From assembly GCA_013376995.1 (NCBI GenBank), contig JACAAZ010000017.1:1-57275 (forward strand): a stretch of DNA of 57,275 bases, read 5' to 3'. The DNA comes from Bacteroidota bacterium (GTDB taxonomy: Bacteria > Bacteroidota > Bacteroidia > Bacteroidales > UBA4417). Both the position numbers and the translations under genes were made by a program. The notes below the pieces were generated by a model. That model was not told the DNA's origin, searched no databases, and saw only the letters and a list, made by a program, of their open reading frames with translations. Positions 41,315-50,898 of the stretch are shown here, piece after piece (position 1 is the first letter of the stretch; every line of letters starts with the position of its first letter).

Positions 41315-41349
41315 TTTTGATTTCGTTTACCTTTGCTGCCTGCTTCGCT

Positions 41350-41808
41350 ATGAAAACATCGTCTGAGTCAGCCGTGCAACAACCACTGGGAAGAATCTTA
41401 TCCCAGCTGGGAAGAAATTACCTCCGCCAGTTAAACACAGAGCTCAGTTACCTTGATATTGACAGGAATTACTATGCCCTTCTGCTTATCAATGAGGGAA
41501 AGGGTAACATCACCCAGAATGAATTGGCCGCTAAGCTGGAGTCGGACAAGGTTAGTATGGTACGCATCATCGACTATCTTACAGAAAAAGGTTATGTAAA
41601 CCGCATCCGGAGTTCTTCAGATAAAAGAAAATATTGTCTCACCCTTACACCCAAAGGCATACAAGCCATTCCCGGCATAAAGGAAGCAATTCAAAAGGCT
41701 ACAACTGTTGCATTGTGCGGAATGGAGGCGTCACAGATTGCTTTCTTTATGCAATCTCTGGATATCATCAAATCGAATTTGAAAAAAGCTAACAATACTG
41801 CCTTATGA
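41350..41808 (+). CDS. MarR family transcriptional regulator
   Basis: 152 residues from the ATG at 41350 (an in-frame TTG 33 bp upstream lies inside the promoter-like region). The winged helix is ITQNELAAKLESDKVSMVRIIDYLTEKGYVNRIRSSSDKRKY, with the recognition helix and the Asp-Lys-Arg wing typical of MarR. It is the first gene of an efflux operon and overlaps the adaptor gene by 4 bp (ATGA). It probably represses its own operon and is released by a small-molecule ligand, commonly an aromatic acid or drug. Confidence 0.92.
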   Translation: MKTSSESAVQQPLGRILSQLGRNYLRQLNTELSYLDIDRNYYALLLINEGKGNITQNELAAKLESDKVSMVRIIDYLTEKGYVNRIRSSSDKRKYCLTLTPKGIQAIPGIKEAIQKATTVALCGMEASQIAFFMQSLDIIKSNLKKANNTAL

Positions 41809-42848
41809 AAGGTTTAAAAGTCACCGGCATACTGATAATGCTGTCTCTCTTGATTTCCTGTAAATCAAAGAACAAAGATCAAGCTTCAAAAGAGAAACCT
41901 CCGGCCCTGGTTGAAGTAATGGTAGCCGGTGACCAGGATTTCTCAAGCAGACTCGAAGTGAATGGCTCTGTTCTGTCATACGAACTGGTGGAACTCCACC
42001 CTGAGATCAGCGGCCGTATAACCTACCTGAACATACCCGACGGTGCTACTGTTACCGAAGGTTCTATCCTGGCAAAGATCAATGATGCGGACATGCAGGC
42101 CCAGAAAGAACAACTTCAGATTCAACTGGAACTTGCTAAAAAGACTGAGAGCCGCCTCAGGAACCTCCTGAAAGTGAATGGTGTTAACCAGGCAGATTAT
42201 GATGCAGCACTCAGCCAGGTAAATACCCTGCAAGCCAATATTAAAGTGCTGGATGCTCAACTTGATAAAACCGTGATACGAGCTCCGTTTACCGGTCAGC
42301 TAGGGCTACGCGAGGTTAGCCCGGGTGCTTATGTCACGCCTCAGACATTAATTGCAACCCTGCAACAAAGCAACAAAGTTAAAATCGATTTTACAGTCCC
42401 GGAGACATTTAACAACCTGGTTAAAAAAGGAAACAAGGTTCACGTTGAAACGGCAGACGTTGATACCAAAATTCTTGCAACAATTGTTGCAGTTGAACCT
42501 CAGGTGAATTCAACCACAAGGAATATCAAAGTCCGTGCTGTCCCGGCAGGTGGAAACCTGCTACCAGGCTCCTTTGTTAAAATACTTCTTGATCAAAACC
42601 GGAAAGTTATTGTTGTTCCCACCAATGCTATCATTCCGGATGCTTTCCAGAACCAGGTAGTACTAGTTAAGAATAATAAAGCCGTATTTACAAACGTGGA
42701 AACCGGATCCAGGAATGAAAACATGGTGGAACTGACCGGCGGCATTCAGCAAGGCGATAGTATAGTCATCAGCGGGATGCTTTTTGTTCGCCCGAATGGA
42801 GCCGTTAAGGTCAAAAAAGTGAGAGTTAAGGCAGATAAGAAAAACTGA
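41805..42848 (+). CDS. RND efflux periplasmic adaptor (membrane fusion lipoprotein)
   Basis: 347 residues with a lipobox (LLISC, Cys19). The order is as in AcrA/MexA: a lipoyl half (VELHPEISGRITYLNIPDGATVTEGSILAKIND), a coiled-coil hairpin (about 95-150, with KKTESRLRNLLK), the second lipoyl half (IRAPFTGQLGLREVSPGAYV), then beta-barrel and membrane-proximal domains (VPTNAIIPD). It joins the inner-membrane pump to the TolC-like channel. The hairpin is short. Second gene of the MarR-adaptor-pump-channel operon, five bases before the pump gene. Confidence 0.95.
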   Translation: MKGLKVTGILIMLSLLISCKSKNKDQASKEKPPALVEVMVAGDQDFSSRLEVNGSVLSYELVELHPEISGRITYLNIPDGATVTEGSILAKINDADMQAQKEQLQIQLELAKKTESRLRNLLKVNGVNQADYDAALSQVNTLQANIKVLDAQLDKTVIRAPFTGQLGLREVSPGAYVTPQTLIATLQQSNKVKIDFTVPETFNNLVKKGNKVHVETADVDTKILATIVAVEPQVNSTTRNIKVRAVPAGGNLLPGSFVKILLDQNRKVIVVPTNAIIPDAFQNQVVLVKNNKAVFTNVETGSRNENMVELTGGIQQGDSIVISGMLFVRPNGAVKVKKVRVKADKKN

Positions 42849-42853
42849 TCGAC

Positions 42854-45800
42854 ATGAATATTTCAGAACTTTCGCTCAGAAGGCCGGTACTCGCAACAGT
42901 GATGAGTCTTTTTCTCATCCTTTTTGGGGTGATCGGCTTCAATTTCCTGGGGATACGCGATTATCCTGCCATCGACCCGCCGGTTATCACCGTAAATACA
43001 TCCTATGCCGGTGCCAATTCCGATATTATCGAAAGCCAGATCACCGAGCCTCTTGAGAAATCAATTAACGGAATCCCGGGAATACGCACCATCACTTCGT
43101 CAAGTTCGGTAGGTAACAGCAATATCTCGGTAGAATTCAACCTCAGCTCTGACCTGGAAGCTGCTGCAAATGATGTACGCGATAAAGTCAGCCAGGCCGT
43201 CCGTAACCTGCCCCAGGACATTGATGCCCCGCCGGTAGTAACTAAGGCAGACGCAAACTCAGACTTTATCATTCTTATGGCCATCCAGAGCCAGAGCAAG
43301 GGATTACTGGAGCTGAGCGATTATGCCGAAAATGTCTTGCAGAATAAATTCCAGACGATCCCTGAAGTAAGTTCAGTAAATATAGTAGGTCAGAAACGCC
43401 CGGCAATGCGGTTGTGGATTGATCCCGACAAACTGAATGCCTACAATATCGCATTCAACGATATCACAAACGTCCTGAACAAGGAAAACGTAGAAGTCCC
43501 TTCAGGAAAGATCTATGGTAACAAAACCGAACTCACCATTCGTGCATTGGGCCGCCTTACGACCGAAAAGGATTTCCGCGACCTGATCATCCGTGAGGAT
43601 AATGATGGGATCGTCAGGCTTAGTGATGTTGCTAAAGTTGAAATAGGCCCTGAACAATACGAGCAAAGCTGGAAACTGAACGGAGTGAGTGCTGTCGGGC
43701 TTGCCATTATTCCCCAACCCGGAGCCAATTACATCAACATTTCGGATGAATTCAGCAAACGGTTGGAGGAAATCAAAAAATCGCAGAAGAATGATATCCA
43801 GTTCACTACCTTAATCGACAATACCAAGAATGTAAGGAGATCATTATCGGAGGTTCAGCAAACGCTGCTCATTTCGTTCATCCTGGTTATCATGGTCATC
43901 TTCCTGTTTTTCAGGAACTGGCTGATAGCGATCCGCCCACTGATTGACATACCCATTTCGCTTATCGCTACCTTCTTTGTGATGTACCTTGCCGGGTTCT
44001 CTATCAACATCCTGTCCCTGCTGGGCATTATCCTTGCGACGGGACTTGTGGTTGATGATGGAATCGTGGTAACGGAGAATATATTCCGGAAATTTGAGAA
44101 AGGAATGCCCATCCGCAGAGCGGCCCTGGAGGGAAGTAAGGAGATCTTTTTTGCGGTCATTTCAACATCTATCACCCTTGCCATCGTTTTTCTACCGGTT
44201 CTTTTCCTGCAAGGGTTTATAGGGAGCCTATTCCGTGAATTTGCGGTGGTTGTGGCCACGGCTGTGCTTATTTCAGCCTTTGTCTCGCTTACCATCACAC
44301 CCGTGTTGAACGTTTACCTCAACAAACCTAATGCCCGTGAGCGCTGGTTCTATTCAAAAACCGAACCTTTCTTCACAGGCATGGAGCATGGATACACGAA
44401 GTCTCTCCAGAAATTCCTGAATCGCCGATGGTTTGCCTGGATTATCGTTGTAGCCTGTTTAGGTATTATTTATGTGATTGGCCGTTCGCTTCAAAGTGAA
44501 ATAGCTCCGCTGGAAGACAAGGGCAGTATCCGTTTCCAGATCAGCGGGCCAGAAGGATCCAGTTATGGATATATGGCAAAAAATGTAGGCGACTTTGCCA
44601 ACTTCCTTATTGATTCTGTCCCCGGGCGAAGTTTTTCATTTGTTTCGGTTCCTGGTTTTGGCAATGCTGGCACCAATGCAGCCAGCGGAAGGCTCGGACT
44701 TTTGCCCGCCAGCGAGAGGTCAAAAACGCAAAGCCAGATTGTAAAAGAGTTGACAAAAAAAATCACCCGTTATAATAACCTGAGGATATTCCCGATCGAA
44801 GAACAGACCATTTCAGTGGGACTTGGTTCAAGGGGTTCATTACCAGTTCAGTATGTTATTCAGAACCTTGATTTTGATAAACTTAAATCAATAATTCCAA
44901 AATTCCTGGATGCCGCAAAGAATGACAAAACATTCCAGAATGTGGATGTGAACCTGAAATTCAACAAACCGGAAGTGGATGTCATTATTAACCGTATCAA
45001 AGCCCGGGAATTGGGTTTGACTGTCACAGATATTGCAAACGTAATCCAAAGTGCTTTCAGTGGAAGGAGGCTTGCTTATTTCATCATGAACGGAAGGCAG
45101 TACCAGGTTATCAGCCAGGTGGGGATTAAAGACAGGCAGCAACCTACTGATATCTCCAAGCTATATGTGAGAAACAACCTTGGAAATAACATTGCCTTGT
45201 CGGAAGTACTTGATATGTCAACCAATGCAAACCCTCCTACCCTTTTTCACTTCAACCGTTACAAATCAGCAACTATTTCTGCATCCCTTGCCGAAGGAAA
45301 GACGATCAGCGATGGTGTAAAAGCCATGCAAAAAATTGGAGATGGCTTACTCGATGAAAGTTTCCAGACTTCATTAACCGGTCCCTCACGCGATTATGCC
45401 GAAAGTTCCTCCAATACTGCCTTTGCTTTCCTGCTCGCCTTAATGCTGATCTATTTAGTGCTTGCTGCTCAGTTTGAAAGTTTCAGGGATCCGTTTATCA
45501 TCATGATCACCGTTCCGCTGGCTGTTGCAGGAGCATTGCTTTGCCTGTGGGTATTCAACCAGACCCTCAACATATTTTCGGAGATTGGGATGATTACCCT
45601 GATTGGGCTGGTTACCAAAAATGGGATCCTTATCGTGGAATTCGCGAATAAGAAACGTGCCCTGGGAATGTCGAGGTTTGAAGCAGTAACTGAAGCTGCC
45701 ACTCAACGACTAAGGCCGATCCTTATGACCAGCCTGGCCACTTCACTCGGGGCCCTGCCAATTGCATTGAGCCTTGGTGAAGCTGCTTCAAGCCGTGTTC

Positions 45801-45931
45801 CTTTAGGTATTGTGATAGTTGGAGGGATTCTCTTTTCGCTGATCCTAACATTATTTGTAATCCCGGCAGTGTACACCTTTGTATCAGGTAAACACGTTAC
45901 CCAGGAAGAAATTGATAATCAGTTTAAATAA
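42854..45931 (+). CDS. RND multidrug efflux permease (HAE-1 type)
   Basis: 1025 residues, the normal length for an AcrB/MexB-type pump. It starts with MNISELSLRRPVLATVMSL and RDYPAIDPPVITVNTSYAGA. The proton-relay Asp pair lies in TM4 (GLVVDDGIVVTENIFR). The second half has MITLIGLVTKNGILIVEFAN and QRLRPILMTSLATSLGALP, the family repeat. Twelve transmembrane helices and two large periplasmic loops are predicted. It exports drugs, detergents or lipophilic metabolites via the adaptor and TolC-like channel. The Asp in TM4 argues for the HAE-1 drug group rather than heavy-metal pumps. Confidence 0.96.
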   Translation: MNISELSLRRPVLATVMSLFLILFGVIGFNFLGIRDYPAIDPPVITVNTSYAGANSDIIESQITEPLEKSINGIPGIRTITSSSSVGNSNISVEFNLSSDLEAAANDVRDKVSQAVRNLPQDIDAPPVVTKADANSDFIILMAIQSQSKGLLELSDYAENVLQNKFQTIPEVSSVNIVGQKRPAMRLWIDPDKLNAYNIAFNDITNVLNKENVEVPSGKIYGNKTELTIRALGRLTTEKDFRDLIIREDNDGIVRLSDVAKVEIGPEQYEQSWKLNGVSAVGLAIIPQPGANYINISDEFSKRLEEIKKSQKNDIQFTTLIDNTKNVRRSLSEVQQTLLISFILVIMVIFLFFRNWLIAIRPLIDIPISLIATFFVMYLAGFSINILSLLGIILATGLVVDDGIVVTENIFRKFEKGMPIRRAALEGSKEIFFAVISTSITLAIVFLPVLFLQGFIGSLFREFAVVVATAVLISAFVSLTITPVLNVYLNKPNARERWFYSKTEPFFTGMEHGYTKSLQKFLNRRWFAWIIVVACLGIIYVIGRSLQSEIAPLEDKGSIRFQISGPEGSSYGYMAKNVGDFANFLIDSVPGRSFSFVSVPGFGNAGTNAASGRLGLLPASERSKTQSQIVKELTKKITRYNNLRIFPIEEQTISVGLGSRGSLPVQYVIQNLDFDKLKSIIPKFLDAAKNDKTFQNVDVNLKFNKPEVDVIINRIKARELGLTVTDIANVIQSAFSGRRLAYFIMNGRQYQVISQVGIKDRQQPTDISKLYVRNNLGNNIALSEVLDMSTNANPPTLFHFNRYKSATISASLAEGKTISDGVKAMQKIGDGLLDESFQTSLTGPSRDYAESSSNTAFAFLLALMLIYLVLAAQFESFRDPFIIMITVPLAVAGALLCLWVFNQTLNIFSEIGMITLIGLVTKNGILIVEFANKKRALGMSRFEAVTEAATQRLRPILMTSLATSLGALPIALSLGEAASSRVPLGIVIVGGILFSLILTLFVIPAVYTFVSGKHVTQEEIDNQFK

Positions 45932-45937
45932 TATTAT

Positions 45938-47233
45938 ATGAAACTGATCACATTATTTTGTGCTCTCCTGATGCCGCTGCTGATGGCAGCACAAACTTCA
46001 CTTTCGCTGAAGAGTATTATTGATACGACACTGAAAAACAGTTTCGATATCCAGATCGCCTCCAATACCGTTGAGATCAACAAGATCAACAATAACAACG
46101 GAGTTGCAGGCGGACTTCCAACTGTGAGCGCATCCGTTTCTGACAATCAATCTGTGACCAATGTTTACCAGAAACTAAATACCGGTGTAGAAATCAGGAA
46201 AAACAATGCAAGCGGCAATACCATGACTTCAAGCCTGACAGCGGGGATGCTCCTGTTTAACGGTTTCAGGGTTGTAGCCACAAAAGAAAGATTGAACAGG
46301 CTGCAGGCACAAAGCGAATTACAGCTTAACCTTGCCATTCAGAATAGTATCGCTGCCGTTACTGCCAAGTATTACGACATTGTCAGGCAGCAGGAATACC
46401 TGAAGATTATTGATTACCTGCTTGATGTTTCACAAAAGAAGCTGGACATCGTTACTGAAAGAAGGAATGTCGGGATGGCGAATGATGCAGATTTCCTTCA
46501 GGCACAAATTGATGTAAATTCAGCAATTCAGAACCAAAGGAACCAGCAATTGGTTGTCGACCAGGCCAAGACTGAATTGCTTCAGCTCATGAGCATTAAC
46601 CGCTATTATCCTTTTTCAGTTGATGACAGCATCGTCCCGGATAAAGCTCTTCAGCTTACTAATATATTAGGCTATCTTGAGAAGAATCCTCAATACCTTA
46701 CGGCTGAGCAACAGGTGAAGATCAACGAGCAGATTGTGAAGGAAGTAGCAGCACTTCGTTATCCTTCTCTGCGTATCAATACCGGTCTCAACCTGAACCG
46801 GAATCAAAGTGACGCCGGCCTTACACTTATCAACCAGAATTACGGGCCCTATGCCGGGCTTACCCTCCAGGTACCCATCTATAACGGAAATGCTTACAGA
46901 TCGCAGAAGGAAACAGCCGTCTATAATGTTCACAATGCAAAGCTGCAGCAACAAAGCCTGTTAAATTCCCTGACGGCTGATGCGGTCAGGACCTATCAAT
47001 CTTATTCTTCCACCCTTCAACAGCTGGAATCCCAGCAGAAATCAGTTGAGTTATCTGGCAAACTGATTGCTATCGTCATGCAGCGTTTCCAGGTAAACCA
47101 GGCAACGATACTGGATGTTAAGGCAGCCCAGTCAAGTTTTGAGAGCACGGGCTACCAGTTGGTCAACCTTAAGTATGCTTCCAAGATTGCTGAAATAGAG
47201 CTGAAACGCCTTATGTACCAGCTGGGCGATTGA
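45938..47233 (+). CDS. TolC-family outer-membrane efflux channel
   Basis: 431 residues with a signal peptide (LITLFCALLMPLLMAAQTS). Two TolC repeats each hold long helices: the first around INKINNNNGVAGGLPTVSAS to YYDIVRQQEYLKII, the second around EIVKEVAALRYPSL-like text to QLESQQKSVELSGKLIAIV. VNQATILDVKAAQSSF and YASKIAEIELKRLMYQLG complete the second half. Six bases after the pump gene, so the operon carries its own outer-membrane exit duct. Confidence 0.95.
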   Translation: MKLITLFCALLMPLLMAAQTSLSLKSIIDTTLKNSFDIQIASNTVEINKINNNNGVAGGLPTVSASVSDNQSVTNVYQKLNTGVEIRKNNASGNTMTSSLTAGMLLFNGFRVVATKERLNRLQAQSELQLNLAIQNSIAAVTAKYYDIVRQQEYLKIIDYLLDVSQKKLDIVTERRNVGMANDADFLQAQIDVNSAIQNQRNQQLVVDQAKTELLQLMSINRYYPFSVDDSIVPDKALQLTNILGYLEKNPQYLTAEQQVKINEQIVKEVAALRYPSLRINTGLNLNRNQSDAGLTLINQNYGPYAGLTLQVPIYNGNAYRSQKETAVYNVHNAKLQQQSLLNSLTADAVRTYQSYSSTLQQLESQQKSVELSGKLIAIVMQRFQVNQATILDVKAAQSSFESTGYQLVNLKYASKIAEIELKRLMYQLGD

Positions 47234-47639
47234 TATGTAATGACTTTAAACTCAAAGTTAATGCAGATATTCCCGTGATTTATGATAAAATTCTTTGTGT
47301 CCGCCTAAGGCGGATTTGTCTTCGCCTCTTCGTGGCATTTTTTAGCCATCCGCCTCCGGAAATGACTACTGATTGAATATCGAGTGGCCATTGTATGACC
47401 ATAGAATGACCACTAAATCTTCTTCTTTAACTCCCTGCACTCTGCGCTTTGCGTTTCGCGCTAAATTTCATTACCCAATATACACCGAATAGGATAGGAT
47501 ATTTAGCGTTAATTAGAATCGTTGGACACTATAAATTTTATTGATAATATGCTTATTCTTGCAGTTGTATAACGACTTCAAGTCAAAATAAGAAAAACTG
47601 GAACTCAGCCAGAACTTGTTTTACAAACAACCGGATAGC
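47234..47639. other. Repeat-rich intergenic region
   Basis: About 400 bp without a gene. It contains CCGCCTAAGGCGG (47301-47313) inside TTCTTTGTGT...TTTGTCTTCGCCTCTTCGTGGC. A second partial palindrome CCGCCTCCGG is at 47350-47359, the reverse 11-bp array at 47356-47410, and a GCGC-rich stretch at 47430-47465 (CTCTGCGCTTTGCG). TATTCTTG near 47550 may be a weak -7 element for the CotH gene. Confidence 0.65.
47356..47410. repeat. 11-bp tandem repeat, reverse orientation, five units
   Basis: Read on the minus strand from 47410: GTCATTCTATG, GTCATACAATG, GCCACTCGATA, TTCAATCAGTA, GTCATTTCCGG, all 11 bp, with the fourth degenerate. It is the same unit family as at 2794-2859, and in both cases a purine/GCGC-rich stretch lies on the 5' side of the units. 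Confidence 0.7.
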
Positions 47640-50600
47640 ATGGTAATAAAAAAATTGATTAATAGTTCGATTGCATTTTTGCTTCTCTGCAGCGGAGTAA
47701 GTGCTCAGGTAGTGATAAATGAAGGAAGCAACAGGAACTATTCAAGCATTTCCGATGAAGATGGCGATTATCCTGATTGGGTTGAAATCTACAACTCAGG
47801 AATAGATACCGTTGACCTCTTAAATTACACCATAAGCGACAAGCTGTCAAATCCAGTAAAATGGGTATTTCCTGAGGTTAAACTTTCACCAGGGCAGTTC
47901 AGAACCATATTTTGCAGCGGGAAGGACAGGAAACCGGTTTCAGGCTTTGTAAATGTTGTAAATACCGGATCATTTACACCAATTGTCGGATGGAACACAC
48001 ATACTTTCTCAACACCTTTTTTCTGGGATGGAATCTCTAACCTCTTAATCAACACCTGTTCTTACAACTCGAACGGGTATACGTCAAATTCGGTCTTCAA
48101 TCAAACAGCAACATCATACCCATCGACGGTTTTTACCTTTCAGGACGGGAGCCCTGCTTCCTGCCAGCAAAGCTATGGATATGTGGTCTCCCAGCGGCCT
48201 GATATGAAGCTGAACGGAATTACTGTTGGGACTGGTACAATCCTTAATTCGCCATATGATTATCCTGCTCCATATGGCAACTGGTATTGGGGCGCAAAAA
48301 ACCAGATGCTTATCCGGGCATCAGAACTGACAGAGGCAGGTTTAACAGCCGGAAATATTACAAGCCTGGCATTTAGCGTTGCTTCAACCGATCCGGCTAC
48401 GGTTTACGATTATATTGATATCAACATGAAAATGGTAGCTGAAAATTCAGTTTCTTCTCATTTTGAGACTGTTGATACTAACAATAACCTGCATACCAAC
48501 TTTAAGATTTCAAAATCAGGAGAAACGATATACCTGTATTCCCCGGCTCAGGTTCTGCAAAACAGTTTGTTTGTAAACTGCAATGAGCTGAACAATAGCA
48601 GGGGGTCATCCCCAGATGCAGCTTCCAATGTGTTCCTTTTTCATACTGCAACTCCCGGGATGTCCAACAACCAGTCCGCTACTTTCACATCATATTTGTT
48701 CCCACCAACTTTTTCTGTGCAGTCAGGTATTTACCAGGCACCTTTCTCTGTGACCATAAACAATCCAAATGGGAGCACCTCTTACATACAGTATACAACT
48801 GATGGAAGTGATCCTTCGTCTTTCTCACTAGTATATGACGGGAACCCGATTCCCATTGATTCAACCACCATTTTAAAAGCTGTTGCTATCGAAAATGGAA
48901 TTTTACCCAGCCCGATAACCGTTTCGTCCTACCTTATTGGAATTGAACATGTAACGCCTGTCTTATCCGTAGTTACCGATAACAATAACCTTTACGGGCC
49001 AAGCGGGATATTTGACAACTGGTGGAATGACTGGGAACGCCCTTCCTATGTTGAATACTTTGATTCCACGCAACAACTTATTTTTTCCCAGAACTCAGGC
49101 ATGCAGATTGACGGGGGTGCAGGTGGAAGCCGCGCCAATCCACAGCATTCCTTCCGTCTTGAACTGGATAACGGAGTTCTTGGCGATGGTCCTATCAATT
49201 ACCAGTTGATTCCCAACAGGCCTAACAGGACGAAATACAGTAGCTTTTATCTGCGCAATGGAAGCAACCAATATCTTGTCATCCCTTATAAAGATGCTTC
49301 CCAGGTTATGTCAATGGGTGGTGAGACTAACAATTATTTTTCCGCATGGCGGCCTGTTTCAGTATATATAAACGGCTCTTATTTTGGCCTTTATGAATTG
49401 CGCGAAAAATTTGACACAGAATACTTCAAAACATTGGAAGATGCTGATGCCGACAGTACCGACATACTGAGCCTGAGTTATTGGTATGGGGGTGTTCTGC
49501 GGCCTGTTGCCGGTTCAGTTGATTCGTTGTGGGCTTCGATGGCAGCATTCAACGACCTGGATCCTGCCGATACTGCTTTTTGGGACAAGGCGGATAAGTA
49601 CTTCGACATGGCCTTTTACAACGATTACATCATCGCTGAGTCATGGATAGCAAATAATGATTGGCCCGGTAATAACATCAAGATATACCGTTCTGATAAA
49701 ACAAATTTCAGATGGAGGTTTTGCCTGGTCGATATGGAACTGAGCCTGTCTCCCAATGGATGGACCGACTGCTATTTTGATCATATCCACTACATGATGG
49801 GAATCAACTCATCAAATCCTTATTTGAATATCTGGTGGAAAGGAATTCAAAATGGCAGGTTCCGGAATTATTTCATCAACCGGTATGCTGACGTTATGAA
49901 TACTGCTTATGATAAAAGCCGTATTACAGCTATTGAAAATAACATGTTCAATGCAACGGCATCGGAAATGCGAAATGAATATACGCGGTGGGGTGATCCC
50001 AATACTGTTCCCCAACAAATGACCGGGTTCTTTAACAATCATCTCATATTGGGATCCCAGTTCCGAAAAAGAACCTCCCAGGTACGTAATCACATTCAAT
50101 CAAATTTTACTTTACCTAACCAGGTTGACGTAATACTGGATGTTGATCCGCCAGGAGCCGGAAAAATACATATCAGTACAATCGCCCCCGACAGCTACCC
50201 ATGGGAAGGAGTATATTTTAACGGCCTTCCGGTCAAAATTGAGGCAATTCCCAATCCGGGTTTTGCATTCCTGAATTGGGGCCCCAATTCGTTAATTAAG
50301 GATACTCTGAACCCTGTTTTCAATGATACCTTAACAACCGAAAATACAACATTTACTGCTCACTTTGCTGATTTTACGTCTGTCAAAACATACGAGGCAG
50401 CATCAGGCTACAGCTTATATCCAAACCCGGCGAGTTCGAACCTTTTCCTGGTTAATCACAGCAACAATGCAAAAACGAAGCTTTTGTACCAGGTAATTGA
50501 CCTGAACGGAAGGATTGTTCAATCAGGGAGAATTATAAATTCAAAACCGGAATCGGCAATTGACATTCATTCACTTCCGGCATCACTGTACCTGCTAAGA

Positions 50601-50663
50601 ATTGTTGACGGTGCCGGCACCAGTGCGCAGCTTCGTTTCATTAAATTAGCAACCAATCGCTAA
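47640..50663 (+). CDS. Lamin-tail and CotH-kinase protein with T9SS sorting domain
   Basis: 1007 residues from the ATG at 47640 (an in-frame TTG lies 24 bp upstream). Signal peptide ending GVSAQ. A lamin tail domain (about 24-105: VVINEGSNRN, YPDWVEIYNSGIDTVDL) follows. Next is a chitobiase-like Fn3 segment (about 355-430, YIQYTTDGSDPS), then a CotH domain (about 445-800) with SVYINGSYFGLYELREKFD and NDYIIAESWIANNDWPGNN, and FRWRFCLVDMELSL with the metal-site Asp. The C-terminal sorting domain is YSLYPNPASSNLFLV to LRFIKLATNR. CotH is an atypical kinase that phosphorylates spore coat proteins in Bacillus; a surface-exposed homologue here would act outside the cell, with unknown targets. Confidence 0.9.
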   Translation: MVIKKLINSSIAFLLLCSGVSAQVVINEGSNRNYSSISDEDGDYPDWVEIYNSGIDTVDLLNYTISDKLSNPVKWVFPEVKLSPGQFRTIFCSGKDRKPVSGFVNVVNTGSFTPIVGWNTHTFSTPFFWDGISNLLINTCSYNSNGYTSNSVFNQTATSYPSTVFTFQDGSPASCQQSYGYVVSQRPDMKLNGITVGTGTILNSPYDYPAPYGNWYWGAKNQMLIRASELTEAGLTAGNITSLAFSVASTDPATVYDYIDINMKMVAENSVSSHFETVDTNNNLHTNFKISKSGETIYLYSPAQVLQNSLFVNCNELNNSRGSSPDAASNVFLFHTATPGMSNNQSATFTSYLFPPTFSVQSGIYQAPFSVTINNPNGSTSYIQYTTDGSDPSSFSLVYDGNPIPIDSTTILKAVAIENGILPSPITVSSYLIGIEHVTPVLSVVTDNNNLYGPSGIFDNWWNDWERPSYVEYFDSTQQLIFSQNSGMQIDGGAGGSRANPQHSFRLELDNGVLGDGPINYQLIPNRPNRTKYSSFYLRNGSNQYLVIPYKDASQVMSMGGETNNYFSAWRPVSVYINGSYFGLYELREKFDTEYFKTLEDADADSTDILSLSYWYGGVLRPVAGSVDSLWASMAAFNDLDPADTAFWDKADKYFDMAFYNDYIIAESWIANNDWPGNNIKIYRSDKTNFRWRFCLVDMELSLSPNGWTDCYFDHIHYMMGINSSNPYLNIWWKGIQNGRFRNYFINRYADVMNTAYDKSRITAIENNMFNATASEMRNEYTRWGDPNTVPQQMTGFFNNHLILGSQFRKRTSQVRNHIQSNFTLPNQVDVILDVDPPGAGKIHISTIAPDSYPWEGVYFNGLPVKIEAIPNPGFAFLNWGPNSLIKDTLNPVFNDTLTTENTTFTAHFADFTSVKTYEAASGYSLYPNPASSNLFLVNHSNNAKTKLLYQVIDLNGRIVQSGRIINSKPESAIDIHSLPASLYLLRIVDGAGTSAQLRFIKLATNR

Positions 50664-50898
50664 TGTCTCACTGCACATATTGATTATGTAGGAATTAGCC
50701 CTGAATATTCCATCACTTTTCCAGGAATGGAAGTGAAAAGGCAGAAAGATCAATTGGGAAATTGATCGTAAGTTTCTATTTTCGCAGCAAATGCCATTCT
50801 TTTTTCTGGATCACAAACGTGATTAATTGTATTCTTTCCTGTTACATCCGGCAGGAAGTAGAATTAATAACTAAGTCCAAGTCATTCAATGTTTTTTC

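Noticed and set aside
43003-43299. Antisense open frames inside the RND pump gene and similar shadows elsewhere
   Set aside because: They lie opposite well-supported coding sequence with clear family motifs, and they show no recognisable protein features of their own.
50664-50898. Small gene between the CotH protein and ChrA
   Set aside because: No convincing open frame or hairpin in this 235-bp stretch.
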